Assembly: GCA_052161625.1 (NCBI GenBank)
Contig: CP197412.1
Strand: one strand, 5' to 3'
DNA length: 64,000 nucleotides
Origin: JBKCUI01 sp052161625
GTDB lineage: Bacteria; Planctomycetota; Planctomycetia; Pirellulales; Pirellulaceae
Notes under the pieces: generated by a model
What the model was told of the DNA's origin: nothing
The model's input: the letters and a program-made list of their open reading frames with translations, nothing else
The model's database searches: none
Shown here: positions 18,492-27,187 of the stretch, one piece after another
Layout: the number at the start of each line of letters is the position of its first letter
How positions within the stretch are numbered: position 1 is the stretch's first letter
Program-made: the position numbers and the translations under genes

Positions 18492-19855
18492 GGAAGACCA
18501 AAAAGCTTCATAGCCTCCGGGTGAGCCATCCCACATGGATACTTTTAGTCTGGGTCGTTTCGATTTCAGGATGTGCGACGCTAGGGCTCACCAAGAAAGA
18601 GGACGAATACGATCTGGCCAAACGAGCGATCGAGGGGTATCAAGACTCTGAAGGGAACTACGTGCGTCCCGAGGGGCGTCTTGCCGAGAAACAACGGACG
18701 AGCAATATGCCAGGATTGCTAAAGAATGTTCCGTTGATCGGAACCAAGCCCGCCAATCCCACGTTGGCAAAGACGCAGTTCCAACAAGCGGAGGAGACCT
18801 ATCGCCAGGCCACCGAGTTGTTCAAACAAGCGCAGAATACCCCCGAGGAGAATCGCGATCCGCAGATTACTGCAGCCGCTGAGCTGTTTGAAAAGGCTGG
18901 AAAGCAATTCGACGAGGCCGGAAAGAATTGGATCAGCTCCTACCTGCACCAAGATTCGCTTCTCATGGCCGCGGAAAGCTACTTCTTTGCTGAGCGATAT
19001 CCTAAAGCCGAGGATCGTTACGTTAGGCTGGTGAAAGACTACCCCCGCACGCGATACCAAGACCATGTCGATAAGCGACGGATGGAAATCGGGCTCTATT
19101 GGAATCAGTTCGATGACCAGTTCTACCACGTGAACTTCACCGACAAACGAAAGCCGTGGAATGATACGGCCAAACATGGTATTCGCGTCTTGGAGAAGAT
19201 GCGGCTCGATAGTCCCACTGGGAAGCTTGCGGACGACGTAACCATGGAACTGGCATCAAGCCATTTCCGCAATCAGAAGTGGATCGAAGCTCTCAATACG
19301 TATGACGAGCTGATCACCACGTATCCCGATTCTCGCCATCTCTACAGCGCTCACTTGCTCGGCATCAAATCCGCGCTCGAATCCTATCGAGGCCCGGATT
19401 ATTCCTTTGATCCTTTGGACAAAGCGGATAAGTTTTTCCGGAACTTGAAACAGTTTCCCGAGGACTATCGCCGCGACAAGGATGAGATTGACCGCATGTA
19501 CACCGAGTTGGTGAATCGGAAAGCGGAGAGGCTTTATAACAATGCCGAGCTTCGATTCAACAAAGGGGAGGCGCTCGCGGCGCGGTTGAAGTGCGAGGAG
19601 ATCCTCGAGAACTTTGATCAAACCGCCTTTGCCCAACCCGCTCGTGATATGCTCGTGAAGCTGAGTACGATGCCGGATGAACCGACTCCCTATCTCTCCG
19701 AGTTGACGGTCCTATTTCCCAGTCGGGATAAGACCGCTCCCCTTCGCAAACCTCTGCCCGAGGAAGTGATCGAGTCGGACCGCAAAGAGCGCGAAGCGAG
19801 AACCGCAAGGCTCTTGGAAGCGACTCCGGTCGATGGCGGAGTGATTCGACGATGA
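18488..19855 (+). CDS. BamD/YfiO-like outer membrane assembly lipoprotein
   Basis: Predicted TPR lipoprotein of 455 residues. A hydrophobic N-terminus ends in a lipobox 'SISGCA' (acylated C29). Repeated helical pairs follow with the BamD-style 'AAESYFFAERYPKAEDRYVRLVKDYP' pattern (shown here in part: 'AAESYFFAERYPKAED') and 'ELITTYPDSRH'. E. coli BamD is about 245 residues; this one has ~80 extra N-terminal residues and a longer C-terminus. The start is a TTG overlapping the recO stop by 4 bp; no better start precedes the signal. Role in beta-barrel assembly is inferred from family and from the LptE-like gene that overlaps its stop. Confidence 0.78.
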   Translation: MRKTKKLHSLRVSHPTWILLVWVVSISGCATLGLTKKEDEYDLAKRAIEGYQDSEGNYVRPEGRLAEKQRTSNMPGLLKNVPLIGTKPANPTLAKTQFQQAEETYRQATELFKQAQNTPEENRDPQITAAAELFEKAGKQFDEAGKNWISSYLHQDSLLMAAESYFFAERYPKAEDRYVRLVKDYPRTRYQDHVDKRRMEIGLYWNQFDDQFYHVNFTDKRKPWNDTAKHGIRVLEKMRLDSPTGKLADDVTMELASSHFRNQKWIEALNTYDELITTYPDSRHLYSAHLLGIKSALESYRGPDYSFDPLDKADKFFRNLKQFPEDYRRDKDEIDRMYTELVNRKAERLYNNAELRFNKGEALAARLKCEEILENFDQTAFAQPARDMLVKLSTMPDEPTPYLSELTVLFPSRDKTAPLRKPLPEEVIESDRKEREARTARLLEATPVDGGVIRR

Positions 19856-20382
19856 CCAAGAGCCTCGCGGGTGGGGTATTCCTATTGCTTCTGTCGATCT
19901 GTATTCCGGGATGTTTGGGGTACAACATCGGCACGCGCAGCTTGTACCGAAACGATGTTCGGACCATTCATGTGCCGATCATCAAATCCGATTCGTTCCG
20001 ACCGGAGTTAGGGGTACAGCTCACCGAGACGCTTCAAAAAGAGATCGAACGCAGGACCCCATACAAACTGGCCGATCTCGGTACGGCAGATTCCATTCTC
20101 ACCTGCCGGATGACGGGTGATTCGAAGCGAGTGATCGGCGAGACAGGAACCGACGAACCTCGTTTGCTTCAAACGGTAATGTCCATCGAGATGAGTTGGG
20201 TCGATCGACGCAACCTTCCACTAGTCGAGAACCGTTTCCTGCCACCTGGAGAAACGAACTTCTTCTTTTCGGACAACGCCGACTTTGTTCCGGAAGCGGG
20301 TCAGTCGATTTCAACAGCCAATATGCGAGTGGTGGAACGATTAGCGAACCACATCGTCGATCAGATGGAAGCCCGTTGGTAA
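19852..20382 (+). CDS. LptE-like LPS-assembly lipoprotein
   Basis: A 176-residue lipoprotein with lipobox 'IPGC' (C21), followed by 'GYNIGTRSLY' and the alternating pattern seen in the LptE/LPS-assembly lipoprotein family ('VRTIHVPIIKSDSF', then 'LTETLQKEIERRTPYKLA'). LptE plugs the LptD barrel and helps insert lipopolysaccharide into the outer membrane. Its ATG overlaps the BamD-like stop (ATGA), so the two are translationally coupled. No lptD is seen in the window. Family assignment rests on pattern and context. Confidence 0.72.
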   Translation: MTKSLAGGVFLLLLSICIPGCLGYNIGTRSLYRNDVRTIHVPIIKSDSFRPELGVQLTETLQKEIERRTPYKLADLGTADSILTCRMTGDSKRVIGETGTDEPRLLQTVMSIEMSWVDRRNLPLVENRFLPPGETNFFFSDNADFVPEAGQSISTANMRVVERLANHIVDQMEARW

Positions 20383-20391
20383 GGATTGGCT

Positions 20392-20829
20392 ATGCGAGCG
20401 GTGTTGCAGCGAGTGTCGGAAGCCTCCGTGACGGTCGAAGGAGAGGTTTCGGGCAAGATCGATCGGGGATGGCTAGTGCTCCTGGGGATCCGCAAAGGAG
20501 ATAGCCGCGAAACGGCAAAATGGCTTGCTGAAAAATGCGTGGGACTGCGAGCGTTCAGCGACGAAGCTGGGAAGATGAATCTATCGGTTCGCGAAGTTTC
20601 GGGCTCTATGTTGATCGTGAGTCAGTTCACGCTCTACGGCGATTGCATCAAGGGCCGGCGCCCTAGCTTCGATCAAGCGGAGGAGCCAGGCATCGCTAAC
20701 GAACTGTATGAATTCTTCTGCGAGCAAATTGCCGCGCAAGGCATTTCGGTCGCGAAAGGAGTCTTTCGAGCCGATATGCAGGTATCGCTCATCAACGACG
20801 GTCCGGTAACACTGATCGTGGAGCGATGA
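20392..20829 (+). CDS. dtd: D-aminoacyl-tRNA deacylase
   Basis: Hydrolyses D-amino acids and glycine mischarged on tRNA. The 145-residue protein begins 'MRAVLQRVSEASVTVEGE', has the substrate-site 'SQFTLYGD' and the Gly-cisPro 'NDGPVTLIVE' motif. The ATG at 20392 matches the family opening; an in-frame TTG two codons earlier is ignored. The 3' end overlaps the convergent membrane-protein gene by 38 bp. Confidence 0.95.
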   Translation: MRAVLQRVSEASVTVEGEVSGKIDRGWLVLLGIRKGDSRETAKWLAEKCVGLRAFSDEAGKMNLSVREVSGSMLIVSQFTLYGDCIKGRRPSFDQAEEPGIANELYEFFCEQIAAQGISVAKGVFRADMQVSLINDGPVTLIVER

Positions 20830-22087
20830 AAATGCTCGATGTGTGGCTGGATAGTCGAGGAGACAATCGAAGCTCGCACAGCATGCCGAGCAAGACAATG
20901 GGCAGGAGGGGAATTTGCCAAAGCGCATACACCTCGGGCGCGAGCATCAGGGCGAGCGAAAGGGTGACGAAGTAGCAAATGCCTCGTTGCGTTTCGGTCG
21001 CCAACATCCACACGATCGGAAGCAAAAGGATGCACAGGTCGTAGTGATAGAAATGGGGACTGAGCAGAATGGTCGCCAGCATCCAAGTCATCCAGCGTTT
21101 GGGATCGTTCCAGCTCGATCGCACTTCGACCGCGGCCAGCAGCGCGTAGAGGGCTAGCGGCAGACTGATGGCCATCTTTCCCCAAGCGGACCATCCGATA
21201 GGCAGACTGCTCGCCAAGCTGATGAGATTGCAAGACCAGTCGAGATGAAAACCATGTTGGTCGGTGTAGCGACCGGCGGTCGATGCAATGGCGAGGAACC
21301 CACCCCACGCTTCTTGCGGGAATATACAAATAGCTGCTCCCCAAAGGACCGCGGTCGATAGAGCCATGCCGCCCAAAAATCGCCATCGGCGGTCGAGAAT
21401 CATCAGGAGTGGGAGGAGAAAGCAAAGAGTCGGCTTGATCGTTATCAGGCCGGCCAGGAGTCCGGCTGCAAACCAGCGATCCTGTTTTATCCAACGGCAA
21501 ACGACCACAAAGAGGAGGAGCCAGAGAGCGCTCTTTTGCCCCAGGGTGATCGACAGAAGCAGAGGCGGAAAGAGGAGTACGCTTATCCAAAGATACCCAC
21601 GTCCTCCCGATGCTTGTCCTCCCATGGACTGGAGAAGAATCGATGAGAGACACGCGGCGCCGAGCAAGAGCGCCAGCCACCCCAACACTGCAATGCGATA
21701 GGGAATCGCTCCCCATGGAGAGAACAAAAGATAGTGTGGGGGTGGATAGACCGGTGGGAAAAATTGCTCCGGATCCCACTCAAAACCGGTGATGGTCCGG
21801 TCGTGCTGCACGGCAAGGAATTCATCGGAATAGACAGAGTTGATCTGTCCGTTCCAGATCATGTGCCCCCCGGTCCATTCCTGCAAAAAGTCCGCTCCGT
21901 ACGGAACGGTTTGGAGAGTAGGCGACCATTGGAAGTTGGGAGAAAAAAACAAGTAGATGCACCCGACTGCCAAAAATGCCAACGCCGGGAGTAAACGCCG
22001 GAATCGACGATCGGGGGTGAGGGTTCCGTTGGGCGATGACGCAGCCGGGGGCGATGTGAAATCGTTGGCGCAGTTGTCCAAATTCAT
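20792..22087 (-). CDS. GT87/DUF2029-type polytopic membrane protein
   Basis: A 431-residue protein with about ten hydrophobic helices. The first external loop contains 'YGADFLQEWTGGHM', followed by 'FFPPVYPPPHYLLFSPWG', resembling the GT87 (DUF2029) family of polyprenol-phosphate-dependent mannosyltransferases; the acidic D in 'GADF' matches the family's candidate catalytic position. The ATG at 22087 ('MNLDNCANDF') is chosen; the open frame continues 65 codons upstream with low-complexity basic sequence. The sugar donor and acceptor cannot be told. Convergent 38-bp overlap with dtd. Confidence 0.72.
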   Translation of the reverse strand: MNLDNCANDFTSPPAASSPNGTLTPDRRFRRLLPALAFLAVGCIYLFFSPNFQWSPTLQTVPYGADFLQEWTGGHMIWNGQINSVYSDEFLAVQHDRTITGFEWDPEQFFPPVYPPPHYLLFSPWGAIPYRIAVLGWLALLLGAACLSSILLQSMGGQASGGRGYLWISVLLFPPLLLSITLGQKSALWLLLFVVVCRWIKQDRWFAAGLLAGLITIKPTLCFLLPLLMILDRRWRFLGGMALSTAVLWGAAICIFPQEAWGGFLAIASTAGRYTDQHGFHLDWSCNLISLASSLPIGWSAWGKMAISLPLALYALLAAVEVRSSWNDPKRWMTWMLATILLSPHFYHYDLCILLLPIVWMLATETQRGICYFVTLSLALMLAPEVYALWQIPLLPIVLLGMLCELRLSPRLSSHTSSIFIAPRSVLPDRR

Positions 22088-22360
22088 GGGAACCCACTCG
22101 CGGTGGTGAGCATCAATAGAGAAAGCAGTTGTCGGGGATTTCCTCCCCATGGGTGGAGCGTAGGTTGCGGCGAGGCGAGTGGGGCGCGAAAGAGGCCGCC
22201 GGGGGAGAAGATCCGGGTAAGGATCGCAGAGGGATCGATAGAATCGGAATAAGCGGAATCCTTCGATCAGAACCTTGGACACCCTCGTCGAAGCAGAATA
22301 GGGAGGATGTCCAAGCGTTCTCTAGATCGTTGCCTAAGAAGGGAGGCGAGAGATGAGCCT

Positions 22361-23161
22361 TTAGTCCAACGCGTCGAAGCCGGAGGCAACGGTAGCAGCT
22401 TTGGGTTTCGACTCTCTCAAGCCGCGGCTGAGGATATCTCGCAACAGGGGCGAGTAATCTTCGTAACGGGCTTCGTCGGCGGGGCCATCGGAGTACTGGT
22501 AAATGGCATCGCGGGGCTTGGCTCCCAACGCAATGAGCGTGCTCGAGACAGTGCCGTAATCCGCGCCGCGCATCACCATATTGGCTCTACCGGTGGGGGT
22601 TGGGGAACGCGCGAAGACTCGGCTCGCCACCGCAAGAAACTTGACGGGGGAGTCCAGCGTTTGGAGCGTGAGCAGCCTGCTAGCAAGCTGAACGCGTTCA
22701 TCGCGTGGATCGTTCAAATTTCGTGCGCCAACGATATTGAGTCCAGCTCGCATCTCGATGACTTCGTTCTCGTACTCATGATGGATCACGAACCCTCGAT
22801 CGCGATCTGCGATCACCAGATTGCAAGCTTCAAATTGATGCTTGTCGAGTTCTTCGAGGGCGCGGTCCATGCAGGATTGCGAGTCGGTCCCTTTGAGGAC
22901 CTCTTTGCAGAGCAATCCTCGGGAGCGGTTGCTACCTAGCGGTTCCAGTGTTCGTCGGTTGCAGATCCCGACAAAGACACCGTGTTGATTTACGCCTAAC
23001 CAGGTTCCGCCACTTCGTTGGTCAGTCGGGCAGAGGATTCGAGGCTTGCCAGCTTGGATGCTCGGGCCTGTACTCCGTCGGTCAAAAAACTCCTCTCGAT
23101 TGGCTGCTACAAGTATTGGGCTTTCAGAAACCACGCGATATTGAATGGCTAGCAAGCACAT
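22361..23161 (-). CDS. NRDE/TANGO2 family protein
   Basis: A 266-residue soluble protein that starts 'MCLLAIQYRV' and carries 'VAANREEFFDRRS', the NRDE signature in the variant NREE. 'GGTWLGVNQHGVFVGICNRR' and 'RGLLCKEVL' are also family blocks. The biochemical role of bacterial members is not established (the eukaryotic TANGO2 is linked to Golgi and lipid/heme handling). It stands alone with 264 bp upstream and 273 bp downstream of non-coding DNA. Confidence 0.85.
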   Translation of the reverse strand: MCLLAIQYRVVSESPILVAANREEFFDRRSTGPSIQAGKPRILCPTDQRSGGTWLGVNQHGVFVGICNRRTLEPLGSNRSRGLLCKEVLKGTDSQSCMDRALEELDKHQFEACNLVIADRDRGFVIHHEYENEVIEMRAGLNIVGARNLNDPRDERVQLASRLLTLQTLDSPVKFLAVASRVFARSPTPTGRANMVMRGADYGTVSSTLIALGAKPRDAIYQYSDGPADEARYEDYSPLLRDILSRGLRESKPKAATVASGFDALD

Positions 23162-23425
23162 CGCAACATTCGCTCTTTCTATGGTTGGAGCTTCAGAATC
23201 GAGCCACGGCTAACGGCAGTTAATCGCACATACAGAGTGCTATTACGTGGCTCGCGACGGTCACTAATCTAACCTGACCGATACCCCCAAGTCACCCCCC
23301 TTTTTTCCAGATGCTAGCATAAATTGTGGAATACTTGTTAATAACCGAAGGGGGCATTTGCCTAGTTTCTCCAGACCTCCGGATCGATTTTTTGGGGGGA
23401 TCGCCCGCCCCTAGCCGAGCATGGG

Positions 23426-25765
23426 CTAACCCATGGCACCCGGTGTGATCACCAGGGGCAACGCTGCCATCTCGCTTTCGTCGGCCGCCATGATGTCCTC
23501 CAAGTCTTTGGTTCGGACGCAGTCGACGTAGCAACGACGTTTCCCGTCGACTTCTTCTTCGACCAAACCGTGGATGTCGGTGTGGAAGCCGGGGAATTGC
23601 TCGTTGAACATGCGTGCGAATCGGAGGTACTCCACGATCGACTTGTTGAATCTCTCGCCGGGGATAAGGAGAGGAATGCCGGGTGGGTAGGGGGTCAGGA
23701 GAACGGCGGTGGCTCTTCCCTCGAGGTGATCGATTTCGACGCGATCGATTTCCTCGTGAGCCATCATGGCGAATGCATCGGATGGTTTCATCGCGGGTTG
23801 CATCGGGGAGAGGTACATTTCGGTCGTGACTTTCGCCACATCGTGCTTGCGGTAGGTGTCGTGGATCTGTTGGCACAAATCGCGGAGCCCGATTCGTTCG
23901 TACTTGGGATACTGTTGGCAGAACTCGGGGAGAATCTTCCACATCGGTTGATTCTTGTCGTAGTCATCCTTGAACTGCTGCAGGGAGCTGAGAAGTGTGT
24001 TCCAACGTCCCTTGGTGATTCCAATCGTGAACATAATGAAGAAGGAGTAGAGCCCAGTCTTCTCGACGATGACTCCGTGTTCGACCAAGTATCGGGTGAC
24101 GATCGAAGCGGGGATTCCGGTTTCCGAGAATTGGCCGGACACGTCCAAGCCCGGGGTGATCACGGTCGCTTTGATGGGGTCGAGCATATTGAAGCCGGGA
24201 GCGACGCGGCCGAACCCGTGCCATGAGTCTTTCGTGTGGAGCATCCAATCTTCACGCGTTCCGATTCCTTCCTCGGCCAACGTGTCGGGGCCCCAAACCT
24301 TGAACCACCAATCGCTGCCCCATTCGTCGTCGACTTTGCGCATTGCGCGTCGGAAGTCGAGGGCTTCCATGATCGACTCTTCGACGAGCGAAGTCCCTCC
24401 CGGTGGCTCCATCATCGCTGCGGCTACGTCGCAGGAGGCAATGATCGCGTACTGCGGCGATGTCGACGCGTGCATCAGATACGCTTCATTGAACGTATGG
24501 CGGTCGAGCTTCTTGTATTGCGGCTCGCGCACCAAAATCTGCGATGCTTGCGAGATCCCCGCTAGCAGTTTGTGGGTCGAGTGGGTCGCAAAGATCATCG
24601 ACTCCTTAGGAGCGGGGCGGTTAGGGCCGATCGCATGCATGTCTTTGTAGAAATGATGGAAGGCGGCATGCGGCAACCAAGCTTCGTCGAAATGAAGGGT
24701 GCCGATTTGGCCATCGAGCATGCGTCGAAGCTCTTCGACATTATAAACGATGCCGTCGTAGGTGCTTTGCGTGATGGTCAAGATGCGAGGGCGACGCTCT
24801 GGGTGCTGGGCCTGCGCTTCGCGCGCAAATGGGTTCGCCTCGATCTTCTTTTGGATGTTATCGGGATGGAACTCCTCTAATGGAATCGGGCCGATGATCC
24901 CAAGGTTGTTACGGGTGGGAGTCAAGAAGACCGGGACAGCTCCGGTCATGATGATGGCGTGAAGCACGGACTTGTGGCAGTTTCGATCGACGACGACGAT
25001 ATCGCCGGAAGCGACCGTCGAGTGCCACACGATCTTGTTCGATGTCGAGGTCCCATTGGTGACAAAGAAGCAATGGTCAGCACCGAAGATCCGAGCCGAG
25101 TTTCGTTCGGAGGCAGCGACCGGACCTGTATGGTCCAAGAGCTGGCCTAGCTCTTCCACCGCGTTGCACACATCGGCTCGCAACATGTTTTCGCCAAAGA
25201 ATTGGTGGAACATCTGACCGACGGGGCTTTTGAGAAATGCGACCCCACCGGAGTGCCCCGGGCAGTGCCAGGAGTACGAGCCGTCTTGAGCGTAATGGAC
25301 CATCGCGCGAAAGAAGGGAGGGGCCAGTCCGTCGAGATACGCCTTGGCTTCGCGCAAGATGTGCCGCGCGACAAACTCGGGGGTATCCTCGAACATATGG
25401 ATGAATCCATGCAGCTCTCGAAGAATGTCGTTCGGAATGTGACGCGACGTTCTGGTCTCGCCGTACAAGAAGATCGGTATGTCCGCGTTCTTGAAACGGA
25501 TCTCGGTGATGAAGTTCCTGATGTTCTCCAGCGCCGAGGCCATCGATTTCTCATTCGCAAACTCGTCGTCATCGATCGAGAGGATGAAGGCCGAAGCGCG
25601 GCTCTGTTGTTGAGCGAATTGAGACAAGTCGCCAAAGGTGGTAACCCCGGCGACTTCAATACCCTCTCGTTCGATGGCATCGGCGAGCGCCCGAATACCC
25701 AATCCGGATGCATTGCCAGAACGGAAATCCTCGTCGATAATGACAACCGGAAACTTGAACTTCAT
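23426..25765 (-). CDS. Orn/Lys/Arg decarboxylase (biodegradative arginine decarboxylase type)
   Basis: PLP-dependent basic amino acid decarboxylase, 779 residues, close to the ~750 of AdiA/CadA/SpeC. Order: an N-terminal response-regulator-like wing domain (about 1-130, 'MKFKFPVVIIDEDFRSG'), the PLP core with 'DRNCHKSVLHAI', 'FDEAWLPHAAFH' and the Schiff-base Lys K399 in 'THSTHKLLAG', and a C-terminal domain. The ATG at 25765 is preferred because upstream codons lack family sequence. AdiA-like specificity for arginine is the best guess, but lysine or ornithine cannot be excluded. No partner antiporter gene is adjacent, which argues against a complete acid-resistance operon here; a polyamine role is possible. 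Confidence 0.88.
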   Translation of the reverse strand: MKFKFPVVIIDEDFRSGNASGLGIRALADAIEREGIEVAGVTTFGDLSQFAQQQSRASAFILSIDDDEFANEKSMASALENIRNFITEIRFKNADIPIFLYGETRTSRHIPNDILRELHGFIHMFEDTPEFVARHILREAKAYLDGLAPPFFRAMVHYAQDGSYSWHCPGHSGGVAFLKSPVGQMFHQFFGENMLRADVCNAVEELGQLLDHTGPVAASERNSARIFGADHCFFVTNGTSTSNKIVWHSTVASGDIVVVDRNCHKSVLHAIIMTGAVPVFLTPTRNNLGIIGPIPLEEFHPDNIQKKIEANPFAREAQAQHPERRPRILTITQSTYDGIVYNVEELRRMLDGQIGTLHFDEAWLPHAAFHHFYKDMHAIGPNRPAPKESMIFATHSTHKLLAGISQASQILVREPQYKKLDRHTFNEAYLMHASTSPQYAIIASCDVAAAMMEPPGGTSLVEESIMEALDFRRAMRKVDDEWGSDWWFKVWGPDTLAEEGIGTREDWMLHTKDSWHGFGRVAPGFNMLDPIKATVITPGLDVSGQFSETGIPASIVTRYLVEHGVIVEKTGLYSFFIMFTIGITKGRWNTLLSSLQQFKDDYDKNQPMWKILPEFCQQYPKYERIGLRDLCQQIHDTYRKHDVAKVTTEMYLSPMQPAMKPSDAFAMMAHEEIDRVEIDHLEGRATAVLLTPYPPGIPLLIPGERFNKSIVEYLRFARMFNEQFPGFHTDIHGLVEEEVDGKRRCYVDCVRTKDLEDIMAADESEMAALPLVITPGAMG

Positions 25766-25928
25766 AAAGAACCTTCTTCGAGGTATCAACCGCGTGAAAT
25801 CATGGGGCTTACCCCCCCCATCGCATGCTTCAAAGTACCGGAGCAGAAGCAAGTAGGAAAGCGGCAAATCGCAATTTCACCGACGATTCCAAGAGGGCCG
25901 CCGTTGGACGGTTGAGCGGAGCGTTCCG

Positions 25929-26696
25929 CTAGGCTCCGATCGTGTGCAGCATTTTCGCCGTCTGCAAGATGGCTTCGCTCGGAATGGTATGGGGGCCGTC
26001 GAACTCGAGCAGCTTGCCATCGAATCCAAGCTCGGATAGCAACTCATAAAGCCACTGCCCGGTGGCGAACGGCAGGATGTTGTCCAAGCGTCCGTGGCTT
26101 TGAATGAGGGGCAAGTTGCGAACCGGGTTGGAGGTCTTGCGCCAGCGCGATTCACAAATCAGTGCACCCGAGTAGGCGATCAATCCCGACACGTCCGTGA
26201 GCGAACCGCGCAGAGCGGTATCGGTCGCGAGCATAGCTCCTTGGGAAAATCCTCCCAGCACCACAGGTAGGGTGCCTTCGAGTTTGAAGTCCGAGGCGAT
26301 GGATTTCCGTGCTTCGTCGATGCAGTTTTGTAGTTGTTGCCTCGCGTCATCGAGTTCGGGAGGAACGGTCTCTCGCATGGCATCGAACGAGTTGGTCGCG
26401 GACATCATCATAAGCTGGGCCATGTTGAGGGGCCACCAAGCTCGACCGTCCGGAATGCCTTGGTCCTCCAAATCGATCGGGCCTTCCGGGCAAAGAAACG
26501 CGAACGGGGCTGTGTTGTCCGGTAAATAATAGAGGAGATCGTCAAAGAGATTGACGAGATCGGTACCCGGTGCTCCGAAACCGTGCATCAACGTGAGAAG
26601 GTAACGCGGCGCGGCTTTCGCGGGGAGAATGAACGCGGTGTTCAAACCTCCCAAGCAAGGTCGGGAGAACGACCAAGCATCGGGATCGTATTTCAT
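25929..26696 (-). CDS. phospholipase/carboxylesterase-type alpha/beta hydrolase
   Basis: A 255-residue serine hydrolase. The nucleophile elbow is 'GGFSQGAML', the oxyanion lead-in is 'LMHGFGAPGTDL', and the catalytic His/Asp region is 'QSHGRLDNILPF' and 'FDGPHTIP'. This is the YpfH/carboxylesterase-2 layout. No signal peptide is seen, so it is probably cytoplasmic. The substrate is unknown. It lies 163 bp upstream (minus strand) of the decarboxylase start region. Confidence 0.85.
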   Translation of the reverse strand: MKYDPDAWSFSRPCLGGLNTAFILPAKAAPRYLLTLMHGFGAPGTDLVNLFDDLLYYLPDNTAPFAFLCPEGPIDLEDQGIPDGRAWWPLNMAQLMMMSATNSFDAMRETVPPELDDARQQLQNCIDEARKSIASDFKLEGTLPVVLGGFSQGAMLATDTALRGSLTDVSGLIAYSGALICESRWRKTSNPVRNLPLIQSHGRLDNILPFATGQWLYELLSELGFDGKLLEFDGPHTIPSEAILQTAKMLHTIGA

Positions 26697-26742
26697 GGCT
26701 TGTTATTTCAATTCTCGACGTGTTACTTGGATTCGCGGCTTT

Positions 26743-26946
26743 TTACTTTAGTTCGCGAAAGGTGGACCAGCTGAGATAGCCCAACGTACCAGAACAAACG
26801 AGAAAAACGAGATCCATCAAGAGGCTCTGGTAACGAAAGAGCGACCCCATGCCGGCAAGGCTCATGATGAGATTGACGAGAAACAACAAGAATACGAGGC
26901 CGGCGATGACAAGACCGCTCAAACATAAAGCTCTAGGCATCAACAA
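26743..26946 (-). CDS. small two-helix membrane protein
   Basis: A 67-residue protein with two hydrophobic helices (about 8-30 and 40-60) and a short charged C-terminus 'STFRELK'. Not a family I recognise. It is supported by length, hydrophobic pattern and position just upstream of the esterase on the same strand (46 bp gap). An overlapping frame (26723-26926) is less protein-like. Confidence 0.5.
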   Translation of the reverse strand: MLMPRALCLSGLVIAGLVFLLFLVNLIMSLAGMGSLFRYQSLLMDLVFLVCSGTLGYLSWSTFRELK

Positions 26947-27187
26947 CCTCGGTGCATTGCAAGGAAGTGCCCAGCCAAGGCCGGGTTCTCGATCGGATGA
27001 TACGCATTGAAGGCGGTCGGTTAAGCGCTCGAGGTGATGAAAATCAAGGATGACGAGGGGTGGTCTAGTGGGCTGAGGACCGAGGCTAGTATAGTTGAAG
27101 ATTTTCGACTGTCATCGCCCCAGACGAAGCTCTTGTTTTTTTCTTCAAATTCCCTTAGCTGCCGGCGGAATCCGCGGTGCACCCCCT

